Origin: Ceratothoa steindachneri
Taxonomy: Eukaryota; Arthropoda; Malacostraca; Isopoda; Cymothoidae
NCBI GenBank assembly: GCA_963969495.1
Contig: OZ018317.1
Coordinates: 221,968,735-222,032,734, forward strand
DNA: 64,000 nucleotides
Direction of reading: 5' to 3'
The position numbers were made by a program, and so were the translations under genes. Shown here one piece after another: positions 39,980 to 52,800 of the stretch; position 1 is the stretch's first letter, and each line of letters starts with the position of its first letter. The notes under the pieces were generated by a model. That model had not been told where the DNA came from. It saw only the letters and a program-made list of their open reading frames with translations, and made no database searches.

Positions 39980-39980
<1 letters not shown>
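39341..39980 (-). mobile_element. Penelope-like pseudo-LTR (5'-truncated tandem copy)
   Basis: Same strand and near-identical to 36731-37370 of the main copy: the 3' tail, the untranslated hairpin region and the last 137 codons (MMIARKPKEHHNIRVYAIPC onwards, GIY-YIG domain). It stops abruptly at 39980 inside the sequence before the endonuclease. Small differences (GETGRNLD versus GETGKNLD, DIKVTSES versus DIRVGSES) show that the two copies are not a simple recent duplication. Confidence 0.92.
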
Positions 39981-40447
<467 letters not shown>

Positions 40448-42848
40448 TGTTAAATTAAACAATACTTTTATTGAGTTCACTTTAATTTACCTTCGTAAGG
40501 AGGTGGATGGTATAAGAGGGTCAATACCCATGCTGAAACCTGGAATAGTGGTACGATTTATGGACCCCCGTGCCCTAAGAGAACCTGATGTTCTCCTTCG
40601 GGTCATCTTTTGCTCCCTTTTAAATCACCCACTATCTTTTCCACGGCTATATAGACCCAGCAAAGGGTGAAATAGGGTGTTAAACGTTCTAAAGAACCTT
40701 TTAATTTACAAATACAAGATTGTAAACATAATTATTGTGCATACTAAATAATCAAATATTTTGGTAATTTGGTGGTCTCTCTGGCAACGAAAATTCGGTT
40801 AATTTATATAACGTTCTGCACACAGATATGCGTTTTTTACCCATTGGAGATTTTTTATGTCTGTTTTCATGCATACATGATAGTTATTTGTCAAAATTTG
40901 TATACACTCATGTATTTAATGTTTCAAAGATATGCAAATAAGGATTAAAATGGCGTCTACCCTGAATTGGAGATATTTTTTTCGACATATTCACTAAATC
41001 TTAAGTTCAGTGAAAGTGTCGGAAGAGTGATAAAGAAGAGTGTAACTGAAAAACAGAGGCTAAAAAAAGGGGAGGGGAGGGGGGGTATTACCACAGATCT
41101 GCACTGTTAAGATGCTTTTTATTTCTCAGTGGGGACCTACTGATTAACGTGGGCTCCGAACCCCTGTTATCTACAGCGTAGGAAGCAGCCGGGAAGGCAA
41201 GCCGAAAACTTGGCTAAGCGGTATTCGGGCCCGAGAAGGGTTTGGTTTGTTCGTTTTTGTTCCCATTTCTTTTTGCAATTAATGGTTCGTGGCTGTTAAG
41301 ACGCATGCCCCCCTCCCCTCTCTACCTCACCCGGAATAATTCCTGCAATCGCAAATGTGTGAAAGAAGAAATGGCACTTAAGAGGTCGTAATATGAAAGT
41401 TCAAACACCCAAAATTATCCACACGATGCATTCATTAAACATACCGCCGCCAATTTCTGGGTGTGCAATTTATTGGGTCACTCGAATCAATCAACCCCTG
41501 GCGGCTCACAAATAACTCCACCGATGATTACAAGGACCCTTAACCCCTGTGCAACATCGCTGAGAGGTGAATTAAAGTGCCCCCCTCCCTCCCCTCCCAT
41601 TATTCCTTTCCTCCCGAACCTCTACCAAAATATGAGGCTTCTCGAAACCCTTCGACGCACTGAGAAATAAATGAGGAAAGTTCCTGGCGCCAGAAACGGA
41701 GACACTAGCAAATAGTTGTTGGACTCATTCTCGCGAATCCACCCCCTTCTCCCTTAGAGGGTTGACTGAAGGGAGCAAGGAGGCTTAGGGACGTGCTTCA
41801 TGCGACGGGGAGCCGCAAGTAAACACTGAGGCCAAAACAAATGAGATACGACGTCGCCATAGGGCACCAGGTGTACTGAGATAGCCCCAACACTTTCCGA
41901 TTGGAATATAAAAAAAAAATAGATGAAAAACTCCCACTATTTGTTTAGTATAATTTACTACCATTACAATACATTGGGTATATCGTTTCATTATCATCTG
42001 AATCCCAGTAGAAAGTTTGGTCTTTCGAACTAAAATGCTCTAAAACATCACAATTAAACAAAAGTATCTCAAATCAGATTTAATTTTTGGAAACCTATAA
42101 TGATAGTTCCAGCGGGGAGAGGGAGAGCTAGGAGCTGTAAGGCTGGTAGCTAACCTCTTGAAATCCACAATTAAGAATATTTATCTCTCTTTGCCTCTGG
42201 AGCAAGCTGAACTGAACCATTCTCGCAGACTCAGTTTTCCTCGACTCTTTTTATTCGATAGTGTGGTACAATTGGTACTAAAAAGAAACATAATATTCTC
42301 TCTTTACGACAACTTGTCCTTTTATAATCTATTACTAAAATAGACTCGTAACTTCGCTCAAATGGAGGCGCTTAATTTCTTAATTTAAGATACCCCTTTT
42401 GTATTTTAGCCCTGGATCCTGTATTCCACTGAATCTCTTTTGGGCAGAGGATCATCGTAAGAAACACAGTTTTGCAGGAAATTGCACAATATCCTTCTCA
42501 ATAGCGCGGCTGAGATCTTAATACCGATTACTACCTAAGGATTTTTGACTGGTGATAGAAGCGTTGGTAGATGGTACTCTCTTTACGCTGATGAATCAAG
42601 CATTGCCCCCCCCCCCCATCCCATTTTCCCATCCTTGCACTGATGAAAGAAGTTTGGGCACCACTTTGCGCTCTGTTTAAACAGGTCAGTGTCGATACCC
42701 AATATACGCTTAGGGGACATCAGTTGGCACCCACTTGGCGCTAAAAAATAAGTACCATTATTTAAGCGCTGTTACACCTAGTGTCTGAAAGGGGAAATGC
42801 CCTTCCGGCTCCAGTGCTCCCGACAATCTCAAACTAGATTGAGACTAC
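40448..42848. other. No gene recognised
   Basis: Mixed sequence with G/C homopolymer runs (41071-41085, 42606-42618). Overlapping short ORFs have no domain signature. A GC-richer block at 41110-41260 may be an unidentified repeat. Confidence 0.4.
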
Positions 42849-43760
42849 TTGTGTTTTATTACTTCTAGAAATTTCTATTTTAGCCTCTCTTTTTCACAAC
42901 CTCTTGTCATAATTTTCTTGGTAGGCGGAAGATTTCGTAGGCTAGTCGCTGATCAGATTTTGCCCATCCACCCCTGGTTGGGACCGGAAGTGGGAGAGGC
43001 TACCCCCTATCCCTCTTGGCTCAGTGTGGGGGAGTGGTGTTTATCATACCCGCCTCCTCCCCACACTTTTCTCTATCCTTTCATGCACCGCATGAAAGGA
43101 TTCAAATCTAGGTTGGACAATCATGCTGTGGCTGACATCTCGAGTATTGTGTGCACTCCCTGCCCTTTTGCCAGCAGGGGAATCTGCGGCTATATATGTA
43201 TAAATTCCACATATTTTCATTCCTTCTCCTTCACCACTTCCTTTACAGAACTCTCCTTAGTGACTTTCTGTGTGATACGCCCTTTTTGCTATTGTGCTTT
43301 AGATTCGGGCGGGGAGGGGGCGATACTTTATACTGAAATAGCAGAGTTGGCACCCTGACACTATGGCGCCATTGCACCCATCCTCCACTAATGTAACAAG
43401 TGTAGGCACCTACTTCGCCCTGGGGGGGTCTCAGCCCCTGCCATATCAGGCAAAGGAAGGTCCGTCCTCGGTAGGAGAGCTCCGCTTTCCTTTCCATTCA
43501 AGCAACCCCCACCATATAGTTAGGTTGTCCCCCTCAGCACCCATGAACAGAGGCAGGGCACTGACGGGTGAGCCCGTAAGAGGCGCGGGGGACAGAGGAA
43601 GCGCCTCGACTCGAAAATAGGATTCGGAATATCAAGAACTCACCAGCATTTAAAACCCCTTCGAAATGTGCCTGTTGGGGAAGAGATACCCCCCCAACGA
43701 CGAAGAGTTCGTACAAGAATGTATATATACTCAAATGTAAGAACAAATAGCTGTGATTTC
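42849..43760. repeat. Diverged dispersed repeat, related to 34.05-34.25 kb
   Basis: GGCTAGTCGC near 42940, GGCTATATATGTATAAATTCCA near 43186 and TATGTCTTCCACACGTTTTC near 43806 are variant forms of phrases at 34061 and 34201. A short plus-strand reading, MKGFKSRLDNHAVAD, at about 43090 recalls the C-terminal 'FK.RLD' of CR1/L2 ORF2 proteins, so this may be the 3' end of such an element; the support is weak. Confidence 0.35.
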
Positions 43761-45289
43761 AGTACGCCCTTAACTCACCAAATAGTCCCCTCTCATCAGT
43801 TGATATGTCTTCCACACGTTTTCACTTACACTTAATTGACCACTTTAGCCTGAACCTCTTTCTGTTGGGAATTCGCCCGTTAATTTTTAAATTAAATAAA
43901 TGAATAATTAATTACTATGCAATTAAAATAAATAATATATAAAAATAAATATTTTATAATAATAAACAAATCTCTTTAGGTTTCGTCTCCAAGTGCTCTA
44001 TTCTGTCTCGGAATCAAGAATCTCAGTGCAACTTGTGGACATGTTTATGTTTGTGGCAAAATTGCCTAATCGTCTTGATGTGCGCAAGTTTACTACTGAC
44101 GATAGAGGGTGATGTTAAAGAAGACCAAGGATGCAATTTTCAAGCAGTAACTTTCCTCATATCATTATTTTCACACCAGGCGTCAACAGACACCTTCCCA
44201 CATTTTCTCAAAGCACTCTTCAATACCCTTTTGGACAAACAACTTTGAGGCTACGACACAAATTACTGAAGACGAGAGTCATCAATGGCGTAGAATAAAT
44301 AAATGGATTGGACACAACTACAGCTATTAATTGGTAGAAAAAGAGTGTCAGCCTATTCCTGCGTATCCACACAAATTGGCTTGGAAATGTACAATGCCCC
44401 AAAACAATCCACCACTTTGTTTCTTCCAAAGCGTCCAAACAAATGTTTAGAATCTTTAGAATAGTACCTGAATAGGTCTGGTCCTCCGGTATTCTCTCCT
44501 TATTGTAGTTGGCACTTAATCTGGGACCACAGGAACATCTGGGCAAGCTTAACATCTGTGTGAAGGCCCCGTTACTGATTCAGGGATAGGTGGCAAACAC
44601 GGCAGTTTCAGTGGGATTTCCGTCGCCGGATTATATATATATATAATTCCTCACCCGTGACCTCTCCTTCATAGTCCTCCTTGTTCACGGTTCCTCAATT
44701 TAGGACCCAAACAGCAGCCGGCGACCTTAAGCTCTGAAACAAAAGGAAAATACATGTCCATTGTATCGCTTAATCATTGAGAACCCGACCTCAGGTCAAA
44801 AGCAGGGAACCTTAGATCATTAAGGGACAGTATAGGTGGAATTGTATTGGAAGAGTGTTCCTGTTTGCGGCTTTTTTGGTTTAATACGGACCATCTACGT
44901 ACGAAAAGGACCTACAAACTATCAAAGAGATTAAAAGAGACAGGTAGGTAACAAAATACTTTCTGATACCCTGTCAGCTCGCCTGGAGAAGATTAGGAGA
45001 GATTACTTAGGGCGCCTTCAACGAAATACATGGTAAAGTAATTTAAATATTAAACATATTTTAATTTGATATTTCTTCCAATGCCATTTATCTTAAATCC
45101 AAATAAGGGAAAAATACTTAAACAATGTAATTAAATACTAAAGAAAGAATTATATTAAAGGGAAAACAAAATGTTTCTGAGTCCACTCGAGAGAGTTTCT
45201 ACCATAACAGAACCTTAATAAGAAAAACACCCACTAGCAAAGGCAAAATTACCTACTCAATACGAAATAGAAATATTGGATGATGACAA
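43761..45289. other. No gene recognised
   Basis: AT-rich at 43870-43980; a short (AT) run sits at 44633-44645. The 111-codon minus-strand ORF at 44220-44555 contains no motif I recognise. Confidence 0.4.
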
Positions 45290-45417
45290 TTATATTATAT
45301 TATATTATATTATATTATATTATATTATATTATATTATATTATATTATATTATATTATATTATATTATATTATATTATATTATATTATATTATATTATAT
45401 TATATTATATTATATAT
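45290..45417. repeat. (TATAT)n pentanucleotide satellite
   Basis: About 128 bases of perfect TATAT repeat, the only pentanucleotide array of this type in the window; it runs directly into the next minisatellite. Confidence 0.97.
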
Positions 45418-46442
45418 TAAAAAGGCATAGTCATTCTTACAGCTTAATAATTGCCAACGAATACTTTTACTTTAAAAAGGCATAGACATTACTGCAGCTT
45501 TAAAAAAAAAATGCCTAAGCATTATTACAGAATAAGAAGCATTAGGCTTTTCTACAGCTTAAAAAGTCCAATGCATTATTACATAATCAAAAGGTCTATT
45601 AATTATTACAGCTTAGTAAAGGCCGAAATATTACTATAGCATTAAAAATGCATAGATATTAAGGCAGCTTAAACTAGGCCTAAGAATCATTGCAAAATAA
45701 AAAGGTTTAGGCACTACTACAGCTTAAATAAGGCTGTAACAATATTAGTGAATAAAAATGCTTAGGTATTATTACAACGTGACTAATGGTCTAAGCATTT
45801 CTACAGCTTACAAATGGCCTAAGTTTTATTACATAATAATGAGGCCTAGGCATTACTATAGCGTAAAAAAGGCCTGGCATTGCTACAGGGTAAAAAAAAA
45901 AAAGGCTTAAACATTATTACAGAATAAAAATGCCTAGACATTACTACAGCTTAACAAAGTTCCAGGCACAGCCTAAAAAAGGCCTAAGCATTATTGCAGA
46001 ATTAAAAGGTATCGACACTACTACAGCATAAAAAAGCATAAGATGGTTTAGGCATTACTACAGTTTTAAAATATCATAGACATTATTGCAGTTTCAATAA
46101 GGGATTATTATGGAACAAAAGGCCTATGCATTAGTACAGCTTATAAAAGGCCTTAACTTTATTTACAAATAAAAAGACATAGGGCTTATTATAGATTAAA
46201 AAAGGTAGAAGCATTTTTACAGCTTAAAAAAGTATTATGACAGAATAAAATGGCCTAAACATTACTGGAGCTTAAAAAAAGGCCGACGCATTATTTTTGT
46301 TAAAATGCATAAGCATTATTACAAAATAAAAAGGCCTAGGCATTAATATGTCTTACAAAATAGCCTTAGCAATATTACTAAATAAAATGGCCTAGGAATT
46401 AATACAGCTTAAACAAGCCCTATATATTAGTACAACTTTAAA
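45418..46442. repeat. Minisatellite with alternating two-monomer unit
   Basis: About 1 kb of ~30 bp monomers of the form AAAAGGCCTAAGCATTATTA. Two monomer types alternate: one ends CAGCTTAAAA, the other CAGAATAAAA or CATAATAAAA, giving a ~60 bp higher-order unit. The alternation holds for many monomers with few exceptions and with heavy point divergence. It resumes at 46797-46972 after an unrelated block. Confidence 0.88.
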
Positions 46443-46796
46443 AAAAACTGGCTCTTTTTCAGAACAAGCCTGCCGTGAATTAGGCGATTGACGCTATCGC
46501 GAGATTCGTATCGTAGTGATGAGTACATCCTGTAGGTTAAGTTAGGTTATGTAAACTTAGGTTTTGGAGAAAGGAAAGGGCGTACACTTCACGCGGAAAG
46601 TTTTTCCAATCAGTTATAGCTTTTGTTGACATTTTAAGCTCTTTAGCACACACCAAAAACATTAGTTATAAACCATTAGTATCATCCGTGAATGAAATTA
46701 ATGATTGTCTCAAAAGATAATGTTGATTCTTCTAACCAAGTGTCTTTTCGCAAATTCAACATTGAAATTCATTTACGCTTATTACAGCGCCAACGG
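46443..46796. other. Insertion-like block in minisatellite
   Basis: About 350 bp without repeat monomers splits the array. It includes GTTAAGTTAGGTTATGTAAACTTAGG, reminiscent of TTAGG-type words. No inverted repeat or protein was found, and its boundaries are approximate. Confidence 0.5.
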
Positions 46797-46972
46797 CAAT
46801 TTGAAGGTGCCGTAACATTATTGTAAAATCAAAAGGTCTACGCATTAATAAAGCTTAAAAAAACTGTGTAGGCATTTCCTCAGCTTAAAAGCACATAAGC
46901 ATTATTACATAATAAAAAAAGGCCTAAGAATTATTTAGACTTAAAAAAAAGCCTAAGCGTGATTACAGTGTT
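46797..46972. repeat. Continuation of two-monomer minisatellite
   Basis: Monomers resume (AAAGGTCTACGCATTAATAAA, CTCAGCTTAAAAGC, ATTACATAATAAAAAAAGGC and others) and end at the start of the long-TIR element. Confidence 0.85.
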
Positions 46973-46984
46973 AAAAATGAGAGA

Positions 46985-48068
46985 AATGGAAAGAGAGAGA
47001 TACGGGTAGGACGGAAAGAACCCGCGATCAGCTTCTTTTTGAGGTAACTTCCGTTTGATAAGATGCTGTATAGCCAGCCTAATTATAACAAAGAGAGGTT
47101 CCGCGAGATGGCGTGAAGGTCTAAATTCACTCCCGGCACCTCTATATAGATAAAGTAAAATCCACTTCCGGCGTCTCGGTAACATTAACTTCCGGCGAAC
47201 TAGTATGAACTGTTAAGCGTTGGCCTGGGTAAGATTAGTATTTTGCCAAAGAGGATGTGACACGGAAGAATTCTTTCTTGCGGCCTCCCTTACCCCAAGA
47301 GCCCAAAGACAAGAAAATTAAATAGGAAAAAATGAAAAATAAGAACTAGGAACGAGGAGACTCCCACACTGCTGTATTCGACTTAGCTTCTCCTTGGCGA
47401 AATACTCCCTCGATCACTCCTTTCGAGGCTAGCAGTGGTTGTTAGAAGACACGGTGTATTCTCCTTCATAACTTTAAGCAGGCCGAGTACTAATAGGGCA
47501 AGTGCAAACCCAACAGTGCAGTTGAAAAGCAATCGAGCTCGACGCTCATACCCCCCCCCCTCCCGCCCCCTTTAGCCGTTTTCTCGGGTACAAAATCCGA
47601 GGGCGGCAGATCCACCCGGAATGGTAGTTTCCCTTTGGTCGGTAGTGTACGTTTGTGTGTACGTGCTCACGGCTCCTGCCTGGAGCTGACGTGTGTAAAC
47701 CTTTTGCCCATTTAGTTCTTTCATATTTCTATGTTTTATCCATTATTATAATTTTGTTTGTTCAGTAGTATTGATTATTTTGTTTCATCCCGTTTGATAT
47801 CCAGAACCTCCTAGTTAGTTGATTTAACTCTTCTGTGTAGCGTCCTATTTGGCAAAATACTAGTCTTACCCAGGGCAACGTTTAACAATTTATACGGGTT
47901 CGCCGGCAGTGTATTTTACTAAATCTATACAGCGGTGCCGGGAGTGAATTTAGACCTTCACGCCATGTCGCGGAACCTCTCGTTGTTACAATTAAGCTGG
48001 CTCTAGGGTGTCTTATCAAACGGAAGTTACCTCAAAAAGAAGCCGATCGCGGGTTCTTTTATGTTTTA
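46985..48068. mobile_element. Element with ~250 bp terminal inverted repeats
   Basis: 46985-47245 is the inverted complement of 47855-48068, with about 15-20% mismatch and small indels. Shared words include GAACCCGCGATC, TTTTTGAGGTAACTTCCGTT, GTGAAGGTCTAAATTCACTC and GTAAGACTAGTATTTTGCC variants. The ~600 bp centre has no recognised protein. Both outer edges pass into GA/CT-rich sequence (AGAGAGAG on the left, CTCTCTCT on the right), so the microsatellite seems to be part of, or to have grown at, the ends. It fits a non-autonomous DNA transposon with long TIRs. Confidence 0.75.
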
Positions 48069-48236
48069 CCTCTCTCACTCTCTCTAACTCTCTCTCTCTC
48101 TATCAAATACTCTCTCTCTCTCTCTCTCTCAAACACTCTCTCTCTCTCTTTCTCTCTCAAACCCTCTTTCTCTCTCTCAAACTCTCTCTCTCTCAAACTC
48201 TCTCTCTCTCTCAAACTCTCTTTCTTTCTCTCTCTT
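48069..48236. repeat. (CT)n / CTCAAA compound microsatellite
   Basis: CT runs separated by CAAAC/CAAAT words at 15-30 base intervals; the Leu/Ser ORF is an artefact. Confidence 0.95.
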
Positions 48237-49172
48237 GAGACGCCCCCTTGTCGTGGTGAGAGAGCTTGCGTGTACCATAGATTTTTCGAGCTGTGTCGTC
48301 GGAAATTAGCTTTATGGTACCCCTGGTAGGGCTACCCTTGTTGAATTGGTCAGGAATGAAGTTCCAGACAAAGGGCGTCTATCTTCTACTCTTCTAACCT
48401 TTATTCTGTTACAGTTTTCTCTATCCCTTTGACTGATTAAAAAAACACAGAAAACAACCCTAATACTATCCTTTCAGCTTTATCCTTCATCAATCTAAAT
48501 TTAAGGACCTGACAGCTACCTCATGCATCAGAAGAGAGGCTTTTGAACCTCTAAAAATAACGCCAATAGGCGCTCACTGGTTGCGAGAGACTAGGACTAG
48601 AGGGTAAGTGGAATGAGGGTAAGTGCCCCGTTAACCCCTTCCCTGGCGCGTAATTACTAACCATTCCCAGTGACCGTTGACGGGTGCCACTGGAAGCAAC
48701 TATCAGAGGTGACGGGCTTTGTTTCGAGGCTGGTTGCCAGGCCAACACAAAGCCTTGAGTCGAGTCTCTTGGTGTGATGGGATATCCATTAAAAGCTACG
48801 CTGAGATCCTGGCCGCCCTGAAAGAAACTAGTAGGAGTTTAGTACGGGGCTGTTCCGTTGTTCACCTGGTGTGAAATCGGTTTCCCCCTTCGGAGCCTGT
48901 CAGTGCTGCTTGGTTGGGAGCCACTGCATGCCGGGCTTGAACGACTCGGTCGGACAAACAATAGTAAAAGGAGCGTGCCTTCTGAAAGATCCGAAACGTC
49001 TCCGATGGATAGGCGGGAGCAACACACTGTGGGCGACCTCACCAAATCCCCTTCTTTTTTATTGAGTGGTCGCAAAGTATTCAGAGATATAAGATGTTCA
49101 GAATGACTGGAAAGAAAGGACCAACTGTGCTTAAATACAGATATTCAGTGTGCAAAAAAGGACAAGTCGTGC

Positions 49173-49472
49173 GTGGACCTCCCGGAGAGGTGTTACTCCA
49201 AATGCCACCCGGCAAGTATCTGCACTGACTGTGTCCTTAAAGGGAAAGTGCAAGAGCTCAAAGATCTATATAGATCATCCGAGCAAAACTCCAAAGAACT
49301 GGAGACAAAGCTACAGAACCTAGAGTCTGAACACGCGCGTCAGCTTCGCCGTCTCGAGGACAGGATCGTCGAGTTGTCCTCAAGACTAGAGGTCCAGTCG
49401 GTTCATGATGTATCTCCCACTGACGTGGGTGGACCCGGTGACGAGACCCTTGCCCAAGGAGTTGAGGATTAA
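49173..49472 (+). pseudogene. ORF1-like protein: Cys-rich plus coiled coil
   Basis: The 99-codon frame begins MDLPERCYSKCHPASICTDC, with spaced Cys as in a small zinc-binding domain. Its N-terminal half seems to lie in another frame upstream (VLKYRYSVCKKGQVV at 49128-49172). It continues with a charged heptad-like region, KDLYRSSEQNSKELETKLQN and RRLEDRIVELSSRLE, typical of a coiled coil. Zinc-finger plus coiled-coil ORF1 proteins are known in CR1/L2-type elements, where they form the RNA-binding trimer. Frame change and missing start: treated as broken. Confidence 0.5.
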
Positions 49473-49733
49473 AATGAAATGATGAATAGAAAGATGCCAG
49501 CGACGCCTCCATGCATTGAGTGAATGTGAATTCCCCTTTTCTTTTTCTGTCTGTCCTATAAGTATATAATTTTCATCACTAGCAGGCGACGCCTGCGGGA
49601 GAAGAGAGTACTGTCCTATCACCCCTTCCCCCTGGTTCGAAAAAGCGTGTTATGTTAGTGTATTTGAGGGATAGCTAAACCTGCATGTTAAGGGTACACA
49701 TGTAGATAAGTGTGTACCGTAGAGTTGAAATAG

Positions 49734-49768
<35 letters not shown>

Positions 49769-49896
49769 CAAAAAAAAACAGCATGAAAAAAAAGCATGAT
49801 ACACTAACGTTAGAATGTGTAAGCGGACTGGCCTTGAGCGGACCTTAGGGTCTTTGCTGGTTCCTATTTCTGTAGTTCTCTAGCAATCACTAGAAA

Positions 49897-50070
49897 TCAC
49901 GGATACAAACTTGAGCTGAAGCGTTACCACCGCGATCTGTGTGGGAGATTTTTCACATACAGCATCTGTGGTAGCTGGAACGCACTTCCAGTGGAAGTTC
50001 TCAACAGCAATTCTCTTGATCAGTTCAAGTAGAGACTGGACAAAGTCTTTAAGTGGCCTTTGGGGCACTT
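49897..50070 (+). pseudogene. ORF2 C-terminal fragment (L2/CR1 type)
   Basis: The plus strand reads YHRDLCGRFFTYSICGSWNA, then LPVEVLNSNSLDQFK, TAG, RLDKVF. This is the end of CR1/L2 ORF2 proteins ('R...R...F..R....WN.LP..VV.A.S...FK..LD'). One in-frame TAG. The minus-strand ORF at this place is its shadow. Confidence 0.7.
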
Positions 50071-50150
50071 AAGCCGCTGAGCAGAACTGTGCCTGCTCGA
50101 TTGCCAGTCCAAAGGTACCTTCTTTGAATTGACCGTAAGGTCTTATAGGG

Positions 50151-51436
50151 TACTTTTTATCCTTGTAGCTCCTTGTAGCTCTGTCTTTCTCCCTCTCCCT
50201 CTCTTTCTCCCTCTCTATCTCTCTATCTCTGATCTCCATTTCTCTCATCCATGACAGTCAGCAAATGGCTTTAACTTACTAGGTGGCATACTCATAAGTT
50301 CGTTTCCCAGAATTTTGAAGCACTGTTTTCTCGATGCCATCAGCGAGGATATAGGTAAATCCGTATTTAATGTACTGTTCTTTGTACTTCCAGTTCTTAG
50401 TACACTATTAGCCATCGCAAATCTATAGAAAATAAAGACAGGTCAAGTCAAATGAAAAAAGTGATAAAGAGAGTCAAGTGATAAAGACCAAAAAATTATA
50501 ATGAATGACAGATAAATATGACAAGTCATATAGCTTCAGTGTTAGGAAGACTCATTCTTGACAAGCACTGCCTCATTTGAAATAATGAGAAGAATAGTGA
50601 ATCATACATATTTTAGCACAAAAATCAAGTTTAATAAATGCTCTAAATTGACGTCATGGTTTGTAATTACAATAAGTATGGTATCCTCTAAATTTTCAAC
50701 AACTAAGAAAGAAAACTCTTGTCTAGACAATAAATAATTAATACAATAATAATTATATCACGTTATAGTAATAATTAATCAATTAAACTTAGAACTTAGT
50801 TATTTATTTTAATAAAGTTATGTAAAGTTTCTAATCATACGCAATTTTATTATGTCAGCTAAATTTACCTTAAATTACGGTGAATTTTAACAGCATATCT
50901 TAAACTTAATATTCTTAACACCATAGTATTATTTTAAATTAAATACAATTTTAATAAGTCCAAAGAATTTGTTTCAAAATTAAAATGAGTTTTTTTATAT
51001 TTTATTTCTTCATACAGATTGATAAAACTATTTAGTCTATCTGTGGGTGAACCATAGAACATATGACTATTAAATATATTGCACATAATGCAGCTATGCA
51101 TGTCAGTAATTGTATATAGTAAAAAACCCAATATTTACTAAGTGCAATTCTTCAATTAACATGCATATAAAACCATTGGATGGTGATTTTTGCCATCAAT
51201 CATTCAGTACTGTGTTTCTTTGATTGTAGAATTAAAAGTGAATTTTTTCTTCTCTCAGGACTGAACGAGTGATGCAAGTTTTTTTTTTAATTCAGATTCT
51301 TAACATTATTTAGAAATGTATAATTTCTAACAGCTTGCCATGGCTCCCTTGGAGGCCATGGTCTCCAGGTTGAGAACCGCTGATCTAGAATAATAATGTT
51401 TCCAGAGGTAAAGGAGCTGAGACAAATAGCGTTTAG

Positions 51437-51438
<2 letters not shown>
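50151..51438. other. Spacer with short CT tract
   Basis: CT-rich at 50180-50236; from 50400 on very AT-rich without recognisable genes or repeats. Confidence 0.4.

Positions 51439-51520
<82 letters not shown>
51439..51520. repeat. (AT)n microsatellite
   Basis: 82 bases of pure AT. Confidence 0.98.
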
Positions 51521-51525
<5 letters not shown>

Positions 51526-51744
51526 CTATGATACTGCTTAAATGAAAGCCCCTCTCCCCAGCTAATAGTAGCAAGAATCATATGAAGATCTCCCCCACAC
51601 CAACATTTCAATATAAATAAACTACCTAGGGGTCATATAATGAAACACAATTAAAATTACATTTTGTATCGCAAGCAAATATCAGCACATAGATTATCAA
51701 AAGCGTCTCTGAAGAAACAGACACGCCACATAAATTCTTGCAGA

Positions 51745-52800
51745 TATGAATTTAACAAGTTTCAGTAAGGCTTTCGCTAGGGTGCCACACCTACGACTTT
51801 GGAATAACGTTAAAGCGAATGAGATGGATGAGGGATTTTGGGGTGGATTCAGTCGTGGCTTAATGACGACAGCAAAGAGTTAATATAGATGGGATTGAAT
51901 CTGAGTGAGGTAATGCTACCAGTGGAGTGCTTCAGGGGTCGGTGTGGGGCCTTTATTGTTCTTAATTTATATTACTTTATATAATTTATATAATTTGATG
52001 ATACTAAGTTAGGTAGGATTATAAGGTTTGACTCTGATGCTGAAGTAATACAAGATGAATTGAACAAACTATTGCAATGGGCAGAGAAATGGCAAATAGA
52101 ATTTAACATAAGCAAGTGTAGTGTACTTAGTATAAGTAGGTGTAATCCACTGAATAATTAAAAAGTGAATGTAAGAGTTTTAAGAAGGTCAGAATGGGAC
52201 TCCTCTGTATTCTGCTAAGTTCAGACCTCTGGCCTAGAAAGCAATGCATAAGTGATTAGAGCTAATAGGATATTGGGGTTTATTGAGAAGAGTGTCAGTA
52301 ATAGGAGTACTAATGTCATTCTGAAACCTTAACTACCATTCACTTGGCCTCATCATAAGCATGCGGTGCAATTTTTGGTTGCCATATTATCGGATGGACT
52401 TTGGTGAAAGGCTTAGGAGACTAAATCTTCATACGTTAGAGACTTTATTTGTCTTGATTTGGATAAAAGGTTATAATAGGAGAGACATAGGTAAGGTTCT
52501 TATTTTTATTAAACAGGATACCTAGGACAAGTAGTAATGGGTTTAAGCTGTACAAATTTAGGTTTAGGAAAGAGATTGGTAGAAATTTGTTTACAAATCC
52601 AGTGGTAGATGACTGGAATAGGCTCACTGGTCATGCATGAGATAGAAGCATCCTTCCTAGGCAGTTTTAAGAATAGACTGGATAGATTTATGAATGAGTA
52701 AGCTCGGTGGAACTGAACTTGGTGATGGGAACAGGGGCTTCCTTGTAAAGACAATTGATTAGCCTTTTGAGCAGATTTCTTCTTTTCTTATGTTCTTAAG
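51745..52800 (+). mobile_element. CR1-clade non-LTR retrotransposon, 5'-truncated
   Basis: Blocks of a CR1 reverse transcriptase follow in order on the plus strand: FSKAFARVPHLRLW (motif A region, usual 'DFSKAFD.V.H..L'), SGVGVGPLLFLIYI (usual 'GVPQGSVLGP.LFLI(Y/F)IND'), then a Cys-containing block near 52110 and FKNRLDRFMNE at the end (52668-52700). 5' truncation is normal for CR1. Stops and frame changes are frequent, so it is old. The YADD region is damaged (deletion near 51995-52010). The 3' end is about 52800, before the CTAAC-rich tract. Confidence 0.85.

Larger units (their letters stand above)
48240..50150 (+). mobile_element. CR1/L2-type non-LTR element, internally deleted
   Basis: A GC-rich start (CCTTGTCGTGGTGAGAGAGC at 48248) resembles 5' regions of such elements. 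It is followed by an ORF1 with Cys pairs and a coiled coil (to 49472), and 400 bp later by the C-terminal end of an ORF2 (49897-50070). The EN and RT domains are missing between them, so I infer a copy with an internal deletion. A short (AT) run at 49737-49767 marks part of the gap. The two pieces could also come from two elements. Confidence 0.5.

Noticed and set aside
45276..45485. Ile-Leu-Tyr repeat ORF
   Set aside because: Translation of (TATAT)n.
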